Counted from the first letter of the stretch, positions 46,911 to 55,828 are shown. The stretch: DNA of 64,000 nucleotides from Paenibacillus tritici (GCF_013204885.1 NZ_JABMKX010000025.1:18198-82197); one strand, 5' to 3'. The notes: generated by a model from the letters alone, not told the origin. Translations and numbers: made by a program.

Positions 46911-47942
46911 ATGGAATTAATGCAGGACGCACGCAGAGCAGTACTGGAGCTTCGGTATAACGGGAAGGATGTCACGCTCGATATTGCCAAGTCTTTAACT
47001 GACTTTCAATACAATGATGCTGCCTCCGGTTCCCTGGATGATCTTACTGTATCGCTGGAGGACCGGGAGCGCAATTGGCAGGGACCTTGGGCGCCTATTG
47101 AAGGAGACCGGCTCACTGCCTCCATCCGAACTGTCAATTGGGGGAAGCCGGGGGAGATCAAGAAGCTGCCGCTGGGAAGCTTTGAGGTGGACAGTATTGA
47201 CTTTAACGGTCCCCCTGACACGATATCCATTAAGGCGGTTTCACTCCCCATCACCTCCGAGATTCGGATGCAACGCAGCTCGCGCAGCTGGGAGAAAACG
47301 AATCTGAAAACGGTAGCCGCTCAAGTTGCCAAACGCGCTAACCTGAAATTAATTTATGAGGCACAGGACAATCCTTCTTATGAACGTCTGGAGCAGTCGG
47401 AGATGTCGGACCTGGGCTTTTTGCTGGACACGGCTACTCAGGAGGGCATCGCCATTAAAGTATCCGGTGGAAACCTGGTTCTTTTTGATGAAATGGAGTA
47501 TGAACAAAAGCCTGCGATCGCAACGATTGTGCGCGGGGAGGCGAATGTGACAGGGTACAGCTTTGCCCTAAATACTGCATACGCAGCTTTCCGGGCCTGT
47601 ACGGTTGCGTATACGCCTTCCCAGGGCAAAGAGTCTCTCAAGGCTACTTACACACCAGAGGGCGCGCCGAAGGGGGGGCCTGTGCTTAAGATCAATGAGC
47701 AGGTTGATAGCCAGGCAGATGCCTTGCGGCTAGCCCGCAAAAAGTTGCGGGAACGCAATAAAGAAGGCGGAAAAGGCACCCTGACCCTCATGGGAGATAT
47801 GCGGATGGCGACAGGGTTAACCATTAACATCAAGGGCTGGCAGCGCTTTGACGGGAAATACATCATAGAATCCGCCAGACATTCGATTGGAAGTAGCGGT
47901 TACACAACCAGTCTGGAAATTCGCAAAGTATTGGGGTGGTAG
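46911..47942 (+). CDS. Baseplate hub protein, gpD-like
   Basis: 343 residues from ATG 46911 (AAGGGAG seven bases upstream); the frame extends a further 21 bases. It fits the P2 late control D family: a hub domain, then LNTAYAAFRACTVAYTPSQG and the C-terminal GLTINIKGWQRFDGKYIIES. It bridges the tube to the spike. Overlaps the next gene by a few bases. Confidence 0.85.
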   Translation: MELMQDARRAVLELRYNGKDVTLDIAKSLTDFQYNDAASGSLDDLTVSLEDRERNWQGPWAPIEGDRLTASIRTVNWGKPGEIKKLPLGSFEVDSIDFNGPPDTISIKAVSLPITSEIRMQRSSRSWEKTNLKTVAAQVAKRANLKLIYEAQDNPSYERLEQSEMSDLGFLLDTATQEGIAIKVSGGNLVLFDEMEYEQKPAIATIVRGEANVTGYSFALNTAYAAFRACTVAYTPSQGKESLKATYTPEGAPKGGPVLKINEQVDSQADALRLARKKLRERNKEGGKGTLTLMGDMRMATGLTINIKGWQRFDGKYIIESARHSIGSSGYTTSLEIRKVLGW

Positions 47943-47944
47943 AG

Positions 47945-48361
47945 TTGATTTTTATTGGCAGGGTATCCACAACAAATTTGGCGGCGGGAAGTGTCAGGGT
48001 TTCTTTTGCAGACCGGGATGATATGGTTTCTGGCGAATTGCCGGTTCTCACGCCGGGCGGTTGGGGAAGGGGCAATGCGATACCGTTGCCGGGTGAGAGA
48101 GTGCTGTGCGTTTTTTTGGATAACGGGCGTTCGGCAGGGTTTTGCTTGGGAACGTACTTTGAAGAAGACGATCAGCCTACAGGCAGCATGGATCAGCGGG
48201 GGGTATGGTTTGAGGATGGCAGTTATGTCTATTATGACCGTTCCGCCAAAAGACTGAATGTTAAAGGTGGGGGCGGGGTGCGGATCGAGGGAGATCTGAC
48301 GGTCACAGGCAAGGTGTCGGCCAGCGCATTTAACGATGGAGGGGGAGGCGGAAGCGGATGA
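47945..48361 (+). CDS. Baseplate spike protein, gpV-like
   Basis: 138 residues from a TTG at 47945 (GGGGTGG upstream; a GTG at 47936 overlaps that site). N-terminal OB fold (IFIGRVSTTNLAAGSVRVSF), then a beta-helical stretch (GVRIEGDLTVTGKVSASAF) and a Gly-rich end. It is the membrane-piercing tip below the tube. The stop overlaps the gpU start. Confidence 0.85.
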   Translation: MIFIGRVSTTNLAAGSVRVSFADRDDMVSGELPVLTPGGWGRGNAIPLPGERVLCVFLDNGRSAGFCLGTYFEEDDQPTGSMDQRGVWFEDGSYVYYDRSAKRLNVKGGGGVRIEGDLTVTGKVSASAFNDGGGGGSG

Positions 48362-48798
48362 GCAGTACGGGGAAGCAGAACCAGGGACAAGAATACAAAA
48401 TGAACAAGATTGGCAGCTTAGGACCGGTCGTTTTTGTCGTGGCCGAGGGGGCGATTCGCACCATAGATGAATTCAAGCGCAGCAGCTCCAGCCGGTGGGC
48501 ACAGCATGAAATCATCGGCAAGAAGCCCAAAAAGGAATTTCTGGGACCGGGGGCAGATTCGGTGTCGTTCTCTGTTCACTTCTCGGCGGCGCTGGGTCTT
48601 AATCCGCGGAAAGAGCTTGACAGGCTTACCGAGCTGGACCGTGCGGGCAAAGCGATGCCGTTAATCATAGGACGTAAGAATGTGGGGGTTGGACTGTGGG
48701 TGATCAGCGGCTTGTCCCAGGATTGGAACCGGCTGGACAGCATCGGCAATGTGATAGACGCACAGGTCACGATCTCACTTGAGGAGTATGTGAAATGA
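48358..48798 (+). CDS. Tail protein gpU-like
   Basis: 146 residues with GPVVFVVAEGAIRTIDEFKR and HEIIGKKPKKEFLGPGADS, typical of P2 gpU. In P2 it acts at the tail terminator or baseplate stage. ATGA-type overlaps join it to both neighbours. Confidence 0.85.
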   Translation: MSSTGKQNQGQEYKMNKIGSLGPVVFVVAEGAIRTIDEFKRSSSSRWAQHEIIGKKPKKEFLGPGADSVSFSVHFSAALGLNPRKELDRLTELDRAGKAMPLIIGRKNVGVGLWVISGLSQDWNRLDSIGNVIDAQVTISLEEYVK

Positions 48799-49124
48799 TG
48801 TATACCGTAGATATGACGCAGCCCACCCGGATCAACTTCAGTCCGGTAACGGTAGAGGAAGAGGTCGCTCAAAATATTCGTATGATTCTTGCTACTCCTT
48901 GGGGCAGCGCTCCCTTAGCCCGGGAGGTTGGCGTGGACTACTCGATTATTGATGAACCTGCCTTCATCGCTGAATCCCGCCTGACTGCAGAAATCATCGC
49001 AGCTATTACAGAACAGGAACCGCGGGCTATGGTAGCCGATGTTTCTTTTCCCAAGGTTATAGAAGATTCACTTAACGGCAGTGTGGCAGTTGTAGTGAAA
49101 TATACTCTGGCAGAGGAGGAATAA
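48795..49124 (+). CDS. Baseplate wedge protein, gp25/gpW-like
   Basis: 109 residues. Carries the GPW/gp25 motif: EEVAQNIRMILATPWGSAPL and FPKVIEDSLNG. Forms the wedge core with gpJ. It lies three bases before gpJ. Confidence 0.9.
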   Translation: MMYTVDMTQPTRINFSPVTVEEEVAQNIRMILATPWGSAPLAREVGVDYSIIDEPAFIAESRLTAEIIAAITEQEPRAMVADVSFPKVIEDSLNGSVAVVVKYTLAEEE

Positions 49125-49127
49125 GAA

Positions 49128-50255
49128 TTGGAATATGCTGAATTACCGGAAATTCTCTTTGCGGAAGAAGATGCAGCAGCCATTCAGCAGAATGTGATCA
49201 CTGTATATGAAGGCCTCGCTGGCCGCACCCTGCAGCCCGCCGATCCGGTGCGGCTCTTTTTGTCTTCGCTCGCAGCGGTCATTATCCAGCAGAAGGTGCT
49301 TATCAATCAGACGGCAAAAGGGAATTTGTTGCGCTATGCTTCCGGGACACTCCTGGATCATATGGGAGCTTTTCAAGGTTCGAAGCGGTTAAAGGCGTCG
49401 GCAGCTATCGTAACCCTTAAGTTTGTTTTATCCATTCCCCTGGCTTCAGCGACTTCGATTCCTGCGGGAACGCGCGTTGGGGTGCAGGGCGGCAATGGTT
49501 CAATCTATTTTACAACTACTGAGTATCTGGAAATTCCGGCGGGAGAGACTGCGGGGATAGTAGCTGCACAATGTTCTGACTCCGGAACGGTAGGAAACGG
49601 GTTTTTGCCCGGACAGATTAATGTTCAGATGGACCCTTTGCCTTTTGTTCAATCTATAACCAATTTGACAGTTAGCTCCGGTGGAGCCGCTGCAGAGACG
49701 GATGAAGCTTTTAAGGAGCGTATCCGCCTTGCACCGGAATCTTATTCAACGGCTGGTCCACAGGGAGCTTATGAATTCTGGGCCAAGTCCGCGTCCTCTG
49801 CAGTTATGGATGTTCATGCCTACTCTCCGGCACCAGGCCGTGTAACTGTTGTTCCCTTACTTGCAGAGGGACAGATTCCCGGCGAGGATGTCCTGAATTC
49901 TATCGCCGAGACCTTGGAAGACAGGGGGATCCGGCCACTGACAGATCTGGTAAGCGTGAGTGCTCCACAACCGGTAAGCTTTAATACCGCAGTAACCTAT
50001 TATATTAGCCGCAGCCGGGCTGCAGAGGTGCCGGCTATCCAGGCAGCGGTGTCGGCGGCAGTGGCTGCTTACCAGCTATGGCAGCGTTCGAAGCTGGGCC
50101 GGGATATTAACCCATCGGAGTTGATTGCCCGCATCATGGCTGCCGGGGCACTGCGGGTGGTGGCGTCAGCACCTGTCTATACGGCTCTGTCTGCTACCCA
50201 GATTGCACAGAGCGGCACAACGACAATCACTTATGGAGGGTTGGCAGATGATTAA
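49128..50255 (+). CDS. Baseplate protein J-like
   Basis: 375 residues of the Baseplate_J/gp47 family: N-terminal domain with LEYASGTLLDHMGAFQGSKR-like sequence, then the conserved GGAAAETDEAFKERIRLAPE and a C-terminal part. The start is TTG (49128). Ends inside the start of gpI. Confidence 0.9.
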   Translation: MEYAELPEILFAEEDAAAIQQNVITVYEGLAGRTLQPADPVRLFLSSLAAVIIQQKVLINQTAKGNLLRYASGTLLDHMGAFQGSKRLKASAAIVTLKFVLSIPLASATSIPAGTRVGVQGGNGSIYFTTTEYLEIPAGETAGIVAAQCSDSGTVGNGFLPGQINVQMDPLPFVQSITNLTVSSGGAAAETDEAFKERIRLAPESYSTAGPQGAYEFWAKSASSAVMDVHAYSPAPGRVTVVPLLAEGQIPGEDVLNSIAETLEDRGIRPLTDLVSVSAPQPVSFNTAVTYYISRSRAAEVPAIQAAVSAAVAAYQLWQRSKLGRDINPSELIARIMAAGALRVVASAPVYTALSATQIAQSGTTTITYGGLADD

Positions 50256-50799
50256 GATTCAGACCGTAAGCCTGGTTGATCTGCTGCCTGTTCCGATTCG
50301 TAATGATCCTGCTATGGCCGCGGCTGCGGCTGCACTGGATATACAGCTGCAAGAGACATATCGTATGATTGCCGGCCTGGACATATTCAGGCGGTCAGCC
50401 GAGTGGACCAATGAGGAGACAGATGAACTGGCGTGGCAATTCAGCCCGCCGTATTATGATCCGGATCTGCCTTTGGAGCAGAAACGGCTGCTGATCCAAA
50501 ATGCCATTCCATTTCACAGGCACAAAGGTACAGCCGGAGCGGTAGAGGATCTGATTGCGATCTTGTTTGGCCAGGGAGCTGTCGAAGAATGGTGGCAGTA
50601 TGGCGGTGACCCGCATCATTTCCGGGTGGTCACCAATAATGCTGATGTGACGGCGGAGCGGGCGCAGGAGTTCATTGCCGCCGTTGATGCGGTCAAACGG
50701 CTGTCAGCTGTGCTGGACAGCGTCACCATTTCACAAGCGGAGCAGCTGCCTTTTTACTTCGGCGGCTTTCTACATTTCGGGGAACACATTACAATTTAG
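50248..50799 (+). CDS. Tail protein I-like
   Basis: 183 residues, P2 gpI family: LPLEQKRLLIQNAIPFHRHK and GTAGAVEDLIAILFG are the conserved middle. Joins the wedge and the fibre. The ATG at 50248 follows GGAGGG inside gpJ; longer open frame upstream is not used. Confidence 0.88.
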   Translation: MIKIQTVSLVDLLPVPIRNDPAMAAAAAALDIQLQETYRMIAGLDIFRRSAEWTNEETDELAWQFSPPYYDPDLPLEQKRLLIQNAIPFHRHKGTAGAVEDLIAILFGQGAVEEWWQYGGDPHHFRVVTNNADVTAERAQEFIAAVDAVKRLSAVLDSVTISQAEQLPFYFGGFLHFGEHITI

Positions 50800-50811
50800 G
50801 GAGGGAAACAT

Positions 50812-53800
50812 GTGGCAGTATTTGGAGGCATGACATTAACGAATAAAGGATTGGTACTGCAAGGAAAAGCGCAGGCGGGAGTACAGCTCAATTACACCAG
50901 GATCGCGATTGGCGACGGATCGCTTAGTGGACAATCGGTACCCGCACTTAACGCGCTGATATCCCCCAAGAAAAGCTTGCCGGTTGCCCGTCTTCAGATG
51001 CAACCGCCTAACAAAGTGATTATCGGTACAACGCTTTCTAACGCCGATGTGACCACAGGCTTTTATTTTCGGGAGGTTGGGGTCTTTGCTCAAGACCCGG
51101 ATGCCGGGGAGATCCTGTACGCCTATGCCAATGCAGGAGTGACAGCGGATTATATCGCGCCCGGCGGCGGAACAGATATCATTGAGAAGGCTTTTGACTG
51201 CATCGTTGTCGTTGGGACGGCGGCCAATATTACAGCGAGCATTGATGACTCACTGATTTTTGCATTACAAAAGGATCTGGATGCCGTATCAGCGTCGAAG
51301 GTGGATAAAATATCCGGCAAGGGTCTGTCCGCCAATGACTACACAACGACTGAGAAGAATAAGCTGGCGGGTATCACTGCGGGAGCAGGCGGCGCCGGAT
51401 CTGCATCAGACGCGGTTATAGGCAACCGGACGATCTCTGATACCACAGCTCCGGCAGGAGACACCGGCACGATTACATCCCTGTTCGGCGGGTTGGCCAA
51501 CATGATCAAATCCATTACAGGTAAATCCTCATGGCGGACGGCTCCGGTCACAACCCTGGAGGCAGCCAAGGTCCATGCAGATGATGCCGTACGACATCTT
51601 ACTGCGGCGGAGCGGACGGCGTGGAATGCTAAGGAGACAACGGCTGGAGCGCAGACTAAGGCAGACGCGGCTCAGGCTGCTGCAGCAACGGACGCAACCA
51701 CGAAAGCGAACGCTGCCCAGGCAGCGGCTGCGACGGATGCTACTGCCAAGGCTAATACCGTGCAGGCCAATGTAACGAGCCATACGGCAAATACAACAGT
51801 TCATATCACCGCAGGAGAGCGGACGGCGTGGAACGGCAAGGCATCTACGACTGCGGCCACGACCAGTGCACCGGGGCTGATGGCCGCAGCAGATAAGGCG
51901 AAGCTGGATGGAGTGGCCGCCGGGGCCAACAACTACACACATCCAGCTGCACATCCACCGTCTATCATTGTGCAAGATGCGAATAACCGATTTGTTACTG
52001 ATGCAGAAAAAAATACATGGAATGCTAAAGCATCGACAACAACCGCAACCGCCAGCACAGCTGGTCTCATGTCTGCTGCTGACAAAACGTTACTGAATAA
52101 TAACACAGGATTTGGTACCACGTCTGGCATAGCCACTGCATACACCATTACTCTTAGCCCAGCACCTACGGCGCTGGTGGCAGGACTAAAGTTTAGTTTC
52201 ATATCACATATTACAAGCGGTGCTAATCCTACCTTAAACCCTAATGCGCTGGGAGCCAAACCCATCAAAAAGCCAAACGGTAACGCTGCCACGCTTGCTC
52301 TAAACGGAGTGTACACAGTTGTGTATGATGGAACGGCTTTTCAATTACAGGGTGAAGGGGGTGAGTATGGTACTGCAACTGCTGGGGATGTTTTGAAAGG
52401 CAAAACTATTGGTACAGAGAACGGAGTTATACCAGGGAAATTATCCTTATCTCCTCCTGGCATAGAATGGCTAGTGCAAGAGGTAACTTCTCCTTATCGC
52501 TGGTACTCAGTATGCTACGGTAACGGCATGTTTGTTGCTGTTGGAGAAAATGCAGTAATGAAGAGTCGGGATGGTATTAATTGGAATATCACAGTTTCAA
52601 CCTACAACTTTGAATCCGTTGGTTACGGAAACGGAATGTTCGTTGCCGTTGCAAAAGAAGGTTTTAACGGACAAGTATTGACAAGTATAGATGGTATTAA
52701 TTGGACTATTCAAGCTACCCATTCTTCGAGATTGGAGTCAGTTTGCTACGGAAATGGCCTATTCGTTGTTGTAGGGGATAGAGTAGTGATGACCAGCAGG
52801 GATAGTTTTAATTGGAAATCAGTCATTCGACCAGATGATGATTGGCGCCATGTTTGCTACGGAAATGGACTATTCGTTGCTGTAGGGTATGATTTCTATC
52901 ATCCAGGAAAACAAGTTATGACCAGTAACGATGGTATCAACTGGACGCTAAGAAATAGTGTGGAAGGTACTTATTGGTATGGGGTGTGTTACGGAAATGG
53001 ATTGTTTGTAGCTGTAGGGTATAACGGAGAAATGAATGGCAATCAGGTCATGACTTCTCCAGACGGCATTAACTGGACTTCGAGAGTAAGCGCAGAAGAT
53101 AACTCTTGGAATTCCGTGTGTTATGCAAGTGGATTGTTTGTAGCTGTAGCTGCAGGATCATCTAGTCATGTGATGACCTCACCAGATGGTAAGGATTGGA
53201 CTGTTAGAGATGTAGATTATAGGCAAAGTTGGTACTCAGTATGCTATGGAAACGGAACGCTTGTTGCTGTTTCAAATTTGAGTTATCTAAATCAAGTTAT
53301 GACATCCACTTCAAATGAAAGAATCAGTAATTATATCGTTACCATGGATAAATTCAAAGAAAGTATATCTAATACGCTAATTGATGTTGGCTCCAATTTT
53401 TCCACTCCAAATGATTCTAATAACATGCTCATAGACAACATACGTTCGTTGCCTATGGTACGGGCTGGAGCAATATGGGAACTTCAAACAACCCCGACTA
53501 TTGGATCCTGGAAGTCCGTTTGTTACGGGAACGGCATATTCGTCATAGTAAATGGAGCTTACAACGGATCAACAACTTCTGTTCTATCTTCCACAGATGG
53601 TATCAACTGGACAGAATCTACTATGACTCAAGCCTCATGGAGTTCCATTTGTCATGGGAAAGGCTTGTTTGTTGCAGTAGGGCGTTACAACATTGCAACT
53701 TCCCCGGATGGTATCAACTGGACCGTTAGGAACAGTCCAGACAGCTTCTGGGATTCTGTTTGTTTTGGTAATGGTAGATTCGTGGCGGTTGGTTCTAGCT

Positions 53801-54327
53801 CTGATTCTGACATATATGGTGCAACTTCCACAGACGGTATAAACTGGACAGTAATTGATATCCCTGAAGCTGATTGGAGCTCTGTTTGTTATGGTAACGG
53901 TATATTTGTCGCTGTTCAGAATGTTGGCGCTGGAATAATTGCAACATCGTCTAACGGTATTAATTGGGCAACACATACCGCCCCCATTTCTTCTAACTCT
54001 ATTTGTTATGGAAACGGGTTGTTTGTTGCACCAATTGCTTATAATAATCATTTTATTTTCACTTCAATTGATGGAATTAATTGGGATAAACACGAACTAA
54101 ATATTTCAGAGGCCTGGGACTCTGTTTGTTACGGAAGTGGGCTTTTTGTTGCAGTTAGAAGGTCCTTTACAAATAGAGTGATGACGTCTCAAAATGGTAT
54201 TAATTGGACTGAAAGAAGTTCACCTGGTGATGGTAGATGGGGATCTGTTTGTTATGGAAACAACAGGTTCGTTGCTGTAGCAGATTCCGGTACAAGCAGA
54301 GTCATGATATCTAGGAGAGTAGACTAA
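50812..54327 (+). CDS. Tail fibre with two predicted seven-bladed propellers (receptor-binding protein)
   Basis: 1171 residues, GTG start. Residues 1-165: tail-collar fibre domain (MAVFGGMTLTNKGLVLQGKA) that docks to gpI. About 165-430: repeated fibre modules (DYTTTEKNKLAGI, HLTAAERTAWNAK, HITAGERTAWNGK, VTDAEKNTWNAK) and an Ala-rich stretch. About 558-833: seven repeats built on SVCYGNGLFVAVG ... MTSPDGINWT. A 50-residue linker follows, then seven more such repeats at about 887-1171. Each block fits one seven-bladed beta-propeller. The DNA becomes AT-richer from about 51950. Likely the host-binding protein; no assembly chaperone gene is obvious nearby. Confidence 0.85.
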   Translation: MAVFGGMTLTNKGLVLQGKAQAGVQLNYTRIAIGDGSLSGQSVPALNALISPKKSLPVARLQMQPPNKVIIGTTLSNADVTTGFYFREVGVFAQDPDAGEILYAYANAGVTADYIAPGGGTDIIEKAFDCIVVVGTAANITASIDDSLIFALQKDLDAVSASKVDKISGKGLSANDYTTTEKNKLAGITAGAGGAGSASDAVIGNRTISDTTAPAGDTGTITSLFGGLANMIKSITGKSSWRTAPVTTLEAAKVHADDAVRHLTAAERTAWNAKETTAGAQTKADAAQAAAATDATTKANAAQAAAATDATAKANTVQANVTSHTANTTVHITAGERTAWNGKASTTAATTSAPGLMAAADKAKLDGVAAGANNYTHPAAHPPSIIVQDANNRFVTDAEKNTWNAKASTTTATASTAGLMSAADKTLLNNNTGFGTTSGIATAYTITLSPAPTALVAGLKFSFISHITSGANPTLNPNALGAKPIKKPNGNAATLALNGVYTVVYDGTAFQLQGEGGEYGTATAGDVLKGKTIGTENGVIPGKLSLSPPGIEWLVQEVTSPYRWYSVCYGNGMFVAVGENAVMKSRDGINWNITVSTYNFESVGYGNGMFVAVAKEGFNGQVLTSIDGINWTIQATHSSRLESVCYGNGLFVVVGDRVVMTSRDSFNWKSVIRPDDDWRHVCYGNGLFVAVGYDFYHPGKQVMTSNDGINWTLRNSVEGTYWYGVCYGNGLFVAVGYNGEMNGNQVMTSPDGINWTSRVSAEDNSWNSVCYASGLFVAVAAGSSSHVMTSPDGKDWTVRDVDYRQSWYSVCYGNGTLVAVSNLSYLNQVMTSTSNERISNYIVTMDKFKESISNTLIDVGSNFSTPNDSNNMLIDNIRSLPMVRAGAIWELQTTPTIGSWKSVCYGNGIFVIVNGAYNGSTTSVLSSTDGINWTESTMTQASWSSICHGKGLFVAVGRYNIATSPDGINWTVRNSPDSFWDSVCFGNGRFVAVGSSSDSDIYGATSTDGINWTVIDIPEADWSSVCYGNGIFVAVQNVGAGIIATSSNGINWATHTAPISSNSICYGNGLFVAPIAYNNHFIFTSIDGINWDKHELNISEAWDSVCYGSGLFVAVRRSFTNRVMTSQNGINWTERSSPGDGRWGSVCYGNNRFVAVADSGTSRVMISRRVD

Positions 54328-54362
54328 CTAAGTATATCCGACACTACAGAGACGTTTATTTT

Positions 54363-54389
54363 GCCCTCGGATCCCTGGGGGCTATTTGA
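54363..54389 (+). terminator. Terminator-like hairpin after the fibre gene
   Basis: GCCCTCGG pairs with CCTGGGGGC-type bases around ATCC (8-bp stem with G-U pairs), followed by TATTTGATTTT. Weak but well placed. Confidence 0.55.
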
Positions 54390-54405
54390 TTTTAGGGAGA
54401 GGGGA

Positions 54406-54532
54406 ATGGACATTAACAATCTCTATACGCCGTTATAAAGATACCTCCAAGGAAATTCAGGAGGAGATCCAGAACAACAGATTTGCTGAATTTTTAATTT
54501 ATGATCGGGGTGCAGACAATGGGGGGCACTGA
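54406..54532 (+). pseudogene. Small frameshifted ORF between fibre and membrane protein
   Basis: An ATG at 54406 after AGGGAG opens MDINNLYTPL and stops at once (54436-54438). One base over, an open frame runs on as RRYKDTSKEIQEEIQNNRFA and FLIYDRGADNGGH, ending at TGA 54530-54532 over the start of the next gene. It looks like one about 42-residue gene broken by a +1 shift, or a sequencing error, or a real frameshift. No family recognised. Confidence 0.4.
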
Positions 54533-54899
54533 TATCGTGCTGTTAATTGCATATGGTATTTCATTCGTATGTGCGCTGCTGCTGATGGCCGCGCTTTTTT
54601 TGTATTTCCGGAAAAGGTTCCGGGCGAGAGTGGTCAGCCTGTTCATGCTGGCCACATCCTTTTTCCTGGGTGCTTATACCTTCAAAATGGCTATCGCCTT
54701 TTGGATTCGGGTTTCGAACATCTCAGGCGGAAATGCTGTGAATACTGCACTGAAGTCCATGTCCTGGACAGTGGCTCAAACTGGCACCACACTAGGCTTG
54801 GTGATTTTAACATTGCTTATGTATACTCGGCGGCAGGATCTGTTTATGGTTATTCCATCGGTCCTGGAAAAGGAAGAGAATCGCGATGTTGACGCTTGA
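54519..54899 (+). CDS. Small membrane protein, possible holin
   Basis: 126 residues from ATG 54519 (CGGGG upstream), or 132 from ATG 54501. Three predicted transmembrane helices (about residues 5-29, 40-65, 85-107) and a charged C-terminus. Its size and place at the end of the tail operon fit a holin-like release protein, but no endolysin gene is present, so this is inference. It could also be a host membrane protein. Confidence 0.5.
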   Translation: MGGTDIVLLIAYGISFVCALLLMAALFLYFRKRFRARVVSLFMLATSFFLGAYTFKMAIAFWIRVSNISGGNAVNTALKSMSWTVAQTGTTLGLVILTLLMYTRRQDLFMVIPSVLEKEENRDVDA

Positions 54900-55035
54900 A
54901 CAAAGAGAGCTTAAATCATAGTTCCGGTTAAATGGATTGTATCTCCGGCAACAGTTATGACTTTTACAGGGTGATGACGATTGAAAACTCTCTCATCCCT
55001 CCATCCAAAACTTTCGCCCAAAATGGATAAAACTG

Positions 55036-55064
55036 TTGTGCATCCGCTCCACATGCCTTATACT
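55036..55064 (+). promoter_or_regulatory. Promoter of cysH-sat
   Basis: TTGTGC (55036-55041), 17-base spacer, TATACT (55059-55064). The gap 54900-55135 holds this promoter and the possible operator below, but no gene. Confidence 0.55.
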
Positions 55065-55090
55065 ATTCCATATAAGAATAGTTGGAATTA
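55065..55090 (+). promoter_or_regulatory. Possible CymR-type operator
   Basis: TTGGAATT (55082-55089), preceded by the inverted repeat TATTC/GAATA (55064-55080), lies over the predicted start site of cysH. TTGGAATT is the conserved half of CymR sites of sulfur genes in B. subtilis. Prediction only. Confidence 0.35.
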
Positions 55091-55135
55091 GCGGAAGCCA
55101 GATGTTTATGAAATATCCGGATGGAGGAAACTGAG

Positions 55136-55828
55136 ATGAACCTGCTCGAGAAAGAGGATTTAATCAAAGTCAAAGCGGAAGAGCTGGAGAATGCTACTCC
55201 CGAGGAGATTATCCGCTGGGCGGTGGAGACTTTTCCGAATATAACCTTTGCCTGCAGTTTTGGAGCGGAGGATGTGGTGCTGGTGGATATGATCCAGAAG
55301 GTGAGTCCCTCGACAGATGTGTTCTATCTGGACACGGATTATCATTTCAAGGAAACCTATGAGACTAGAGATATCATGGCCGAGAAGTACGGCATGGAGT
55401 TCGTACGTGTGTCTCCACAGATTACGGTAGAAGAGCAGGCGCTTCAGTACGGGGAGGCTCTATGGAACAGTGATCCGAATCAGTGCTGCGCCATCCGTAA
55501 GGTTGAACCGCTGACCCGCATTCTCTCACAATACGACGCTTGGATTACCGGCATCCGCCGTGATCAGGCACCTACACGGGCCAATTCCAAAAAGGTGGAA
55601 TACGACAACAAATTTGGACTGGTCAAGTTCAATCCGATTGCCAGCTGGACTACAGAGGATGTATGGAATTATATCCGCGAGAATGAGGTAGTGTATAATC
55701 CGCTTCATGACCGCAATTTCCCGAGCATCGGCTGTGAACAGTGCACCCGGGCAGTTATGCCTGGTGAAGATCCGCGTGCCGGAAGATGGTCCGGGTCGGA
55801 TAAGACAGAATGCGGACTGCATAAATAA
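55136..55828 (+). CDS. cysH: Adenylylsulfate (APS/PAPS) reductase
   Basis: 230 residues. Reduces APS or PAPS to sulfite with thioredoxin. The iron-sulfur motif CCAIRKVEPL and later CEQC, typical of APS-type [4Fe-4S] enzymes, are present; the C-terminal ECGLH holds the catalytic Cys. SFGAEDVVLVDM is the nucleotide loop. ATG 55136 follows GGAGG; the longer frame starts at 55121 before that site. Operon with sat. Confidence 0.92.
   Translation: MNLLEKEDLIKVKAEELENATPEEIIRWAVETFPNITFACSFGAEDVVLVDMIQKVSPSTDVFYLDTDYHFKETYETRDIMAEKYGMEFVRVSPQITVEEQALQYGEALWNSDPNQCCAIRKVEPLTRILSQYDAWITGIRRDQAPTRANSKKVEYDNKFGLVKFNPIASWTTEDVWNYIRENEVVYNPLHDRNFPSIGCEQCTRAVMPGEDPRAGRWSGSDKTECGLHK

Noticed and set aside
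51575..51975. Arg-rich frames opposite and alongside the Ala-rich part of the fibre
   Set aside because: Products of GC-rich repeats in the fibre gene; low complexity and no start signals.
40552..54327. Type VI secretion or extracellular contractile injection system
   Set aside because: Baseplate genes are of the P2 type; there is no AAA+ ATPase or membrane complex and no obvious toxin payload gene.
38266..54899. Complete inducible prophage
   Set aside because: No integrase, replication, terminase, portal or capsid gene and no visible attachment repeats.
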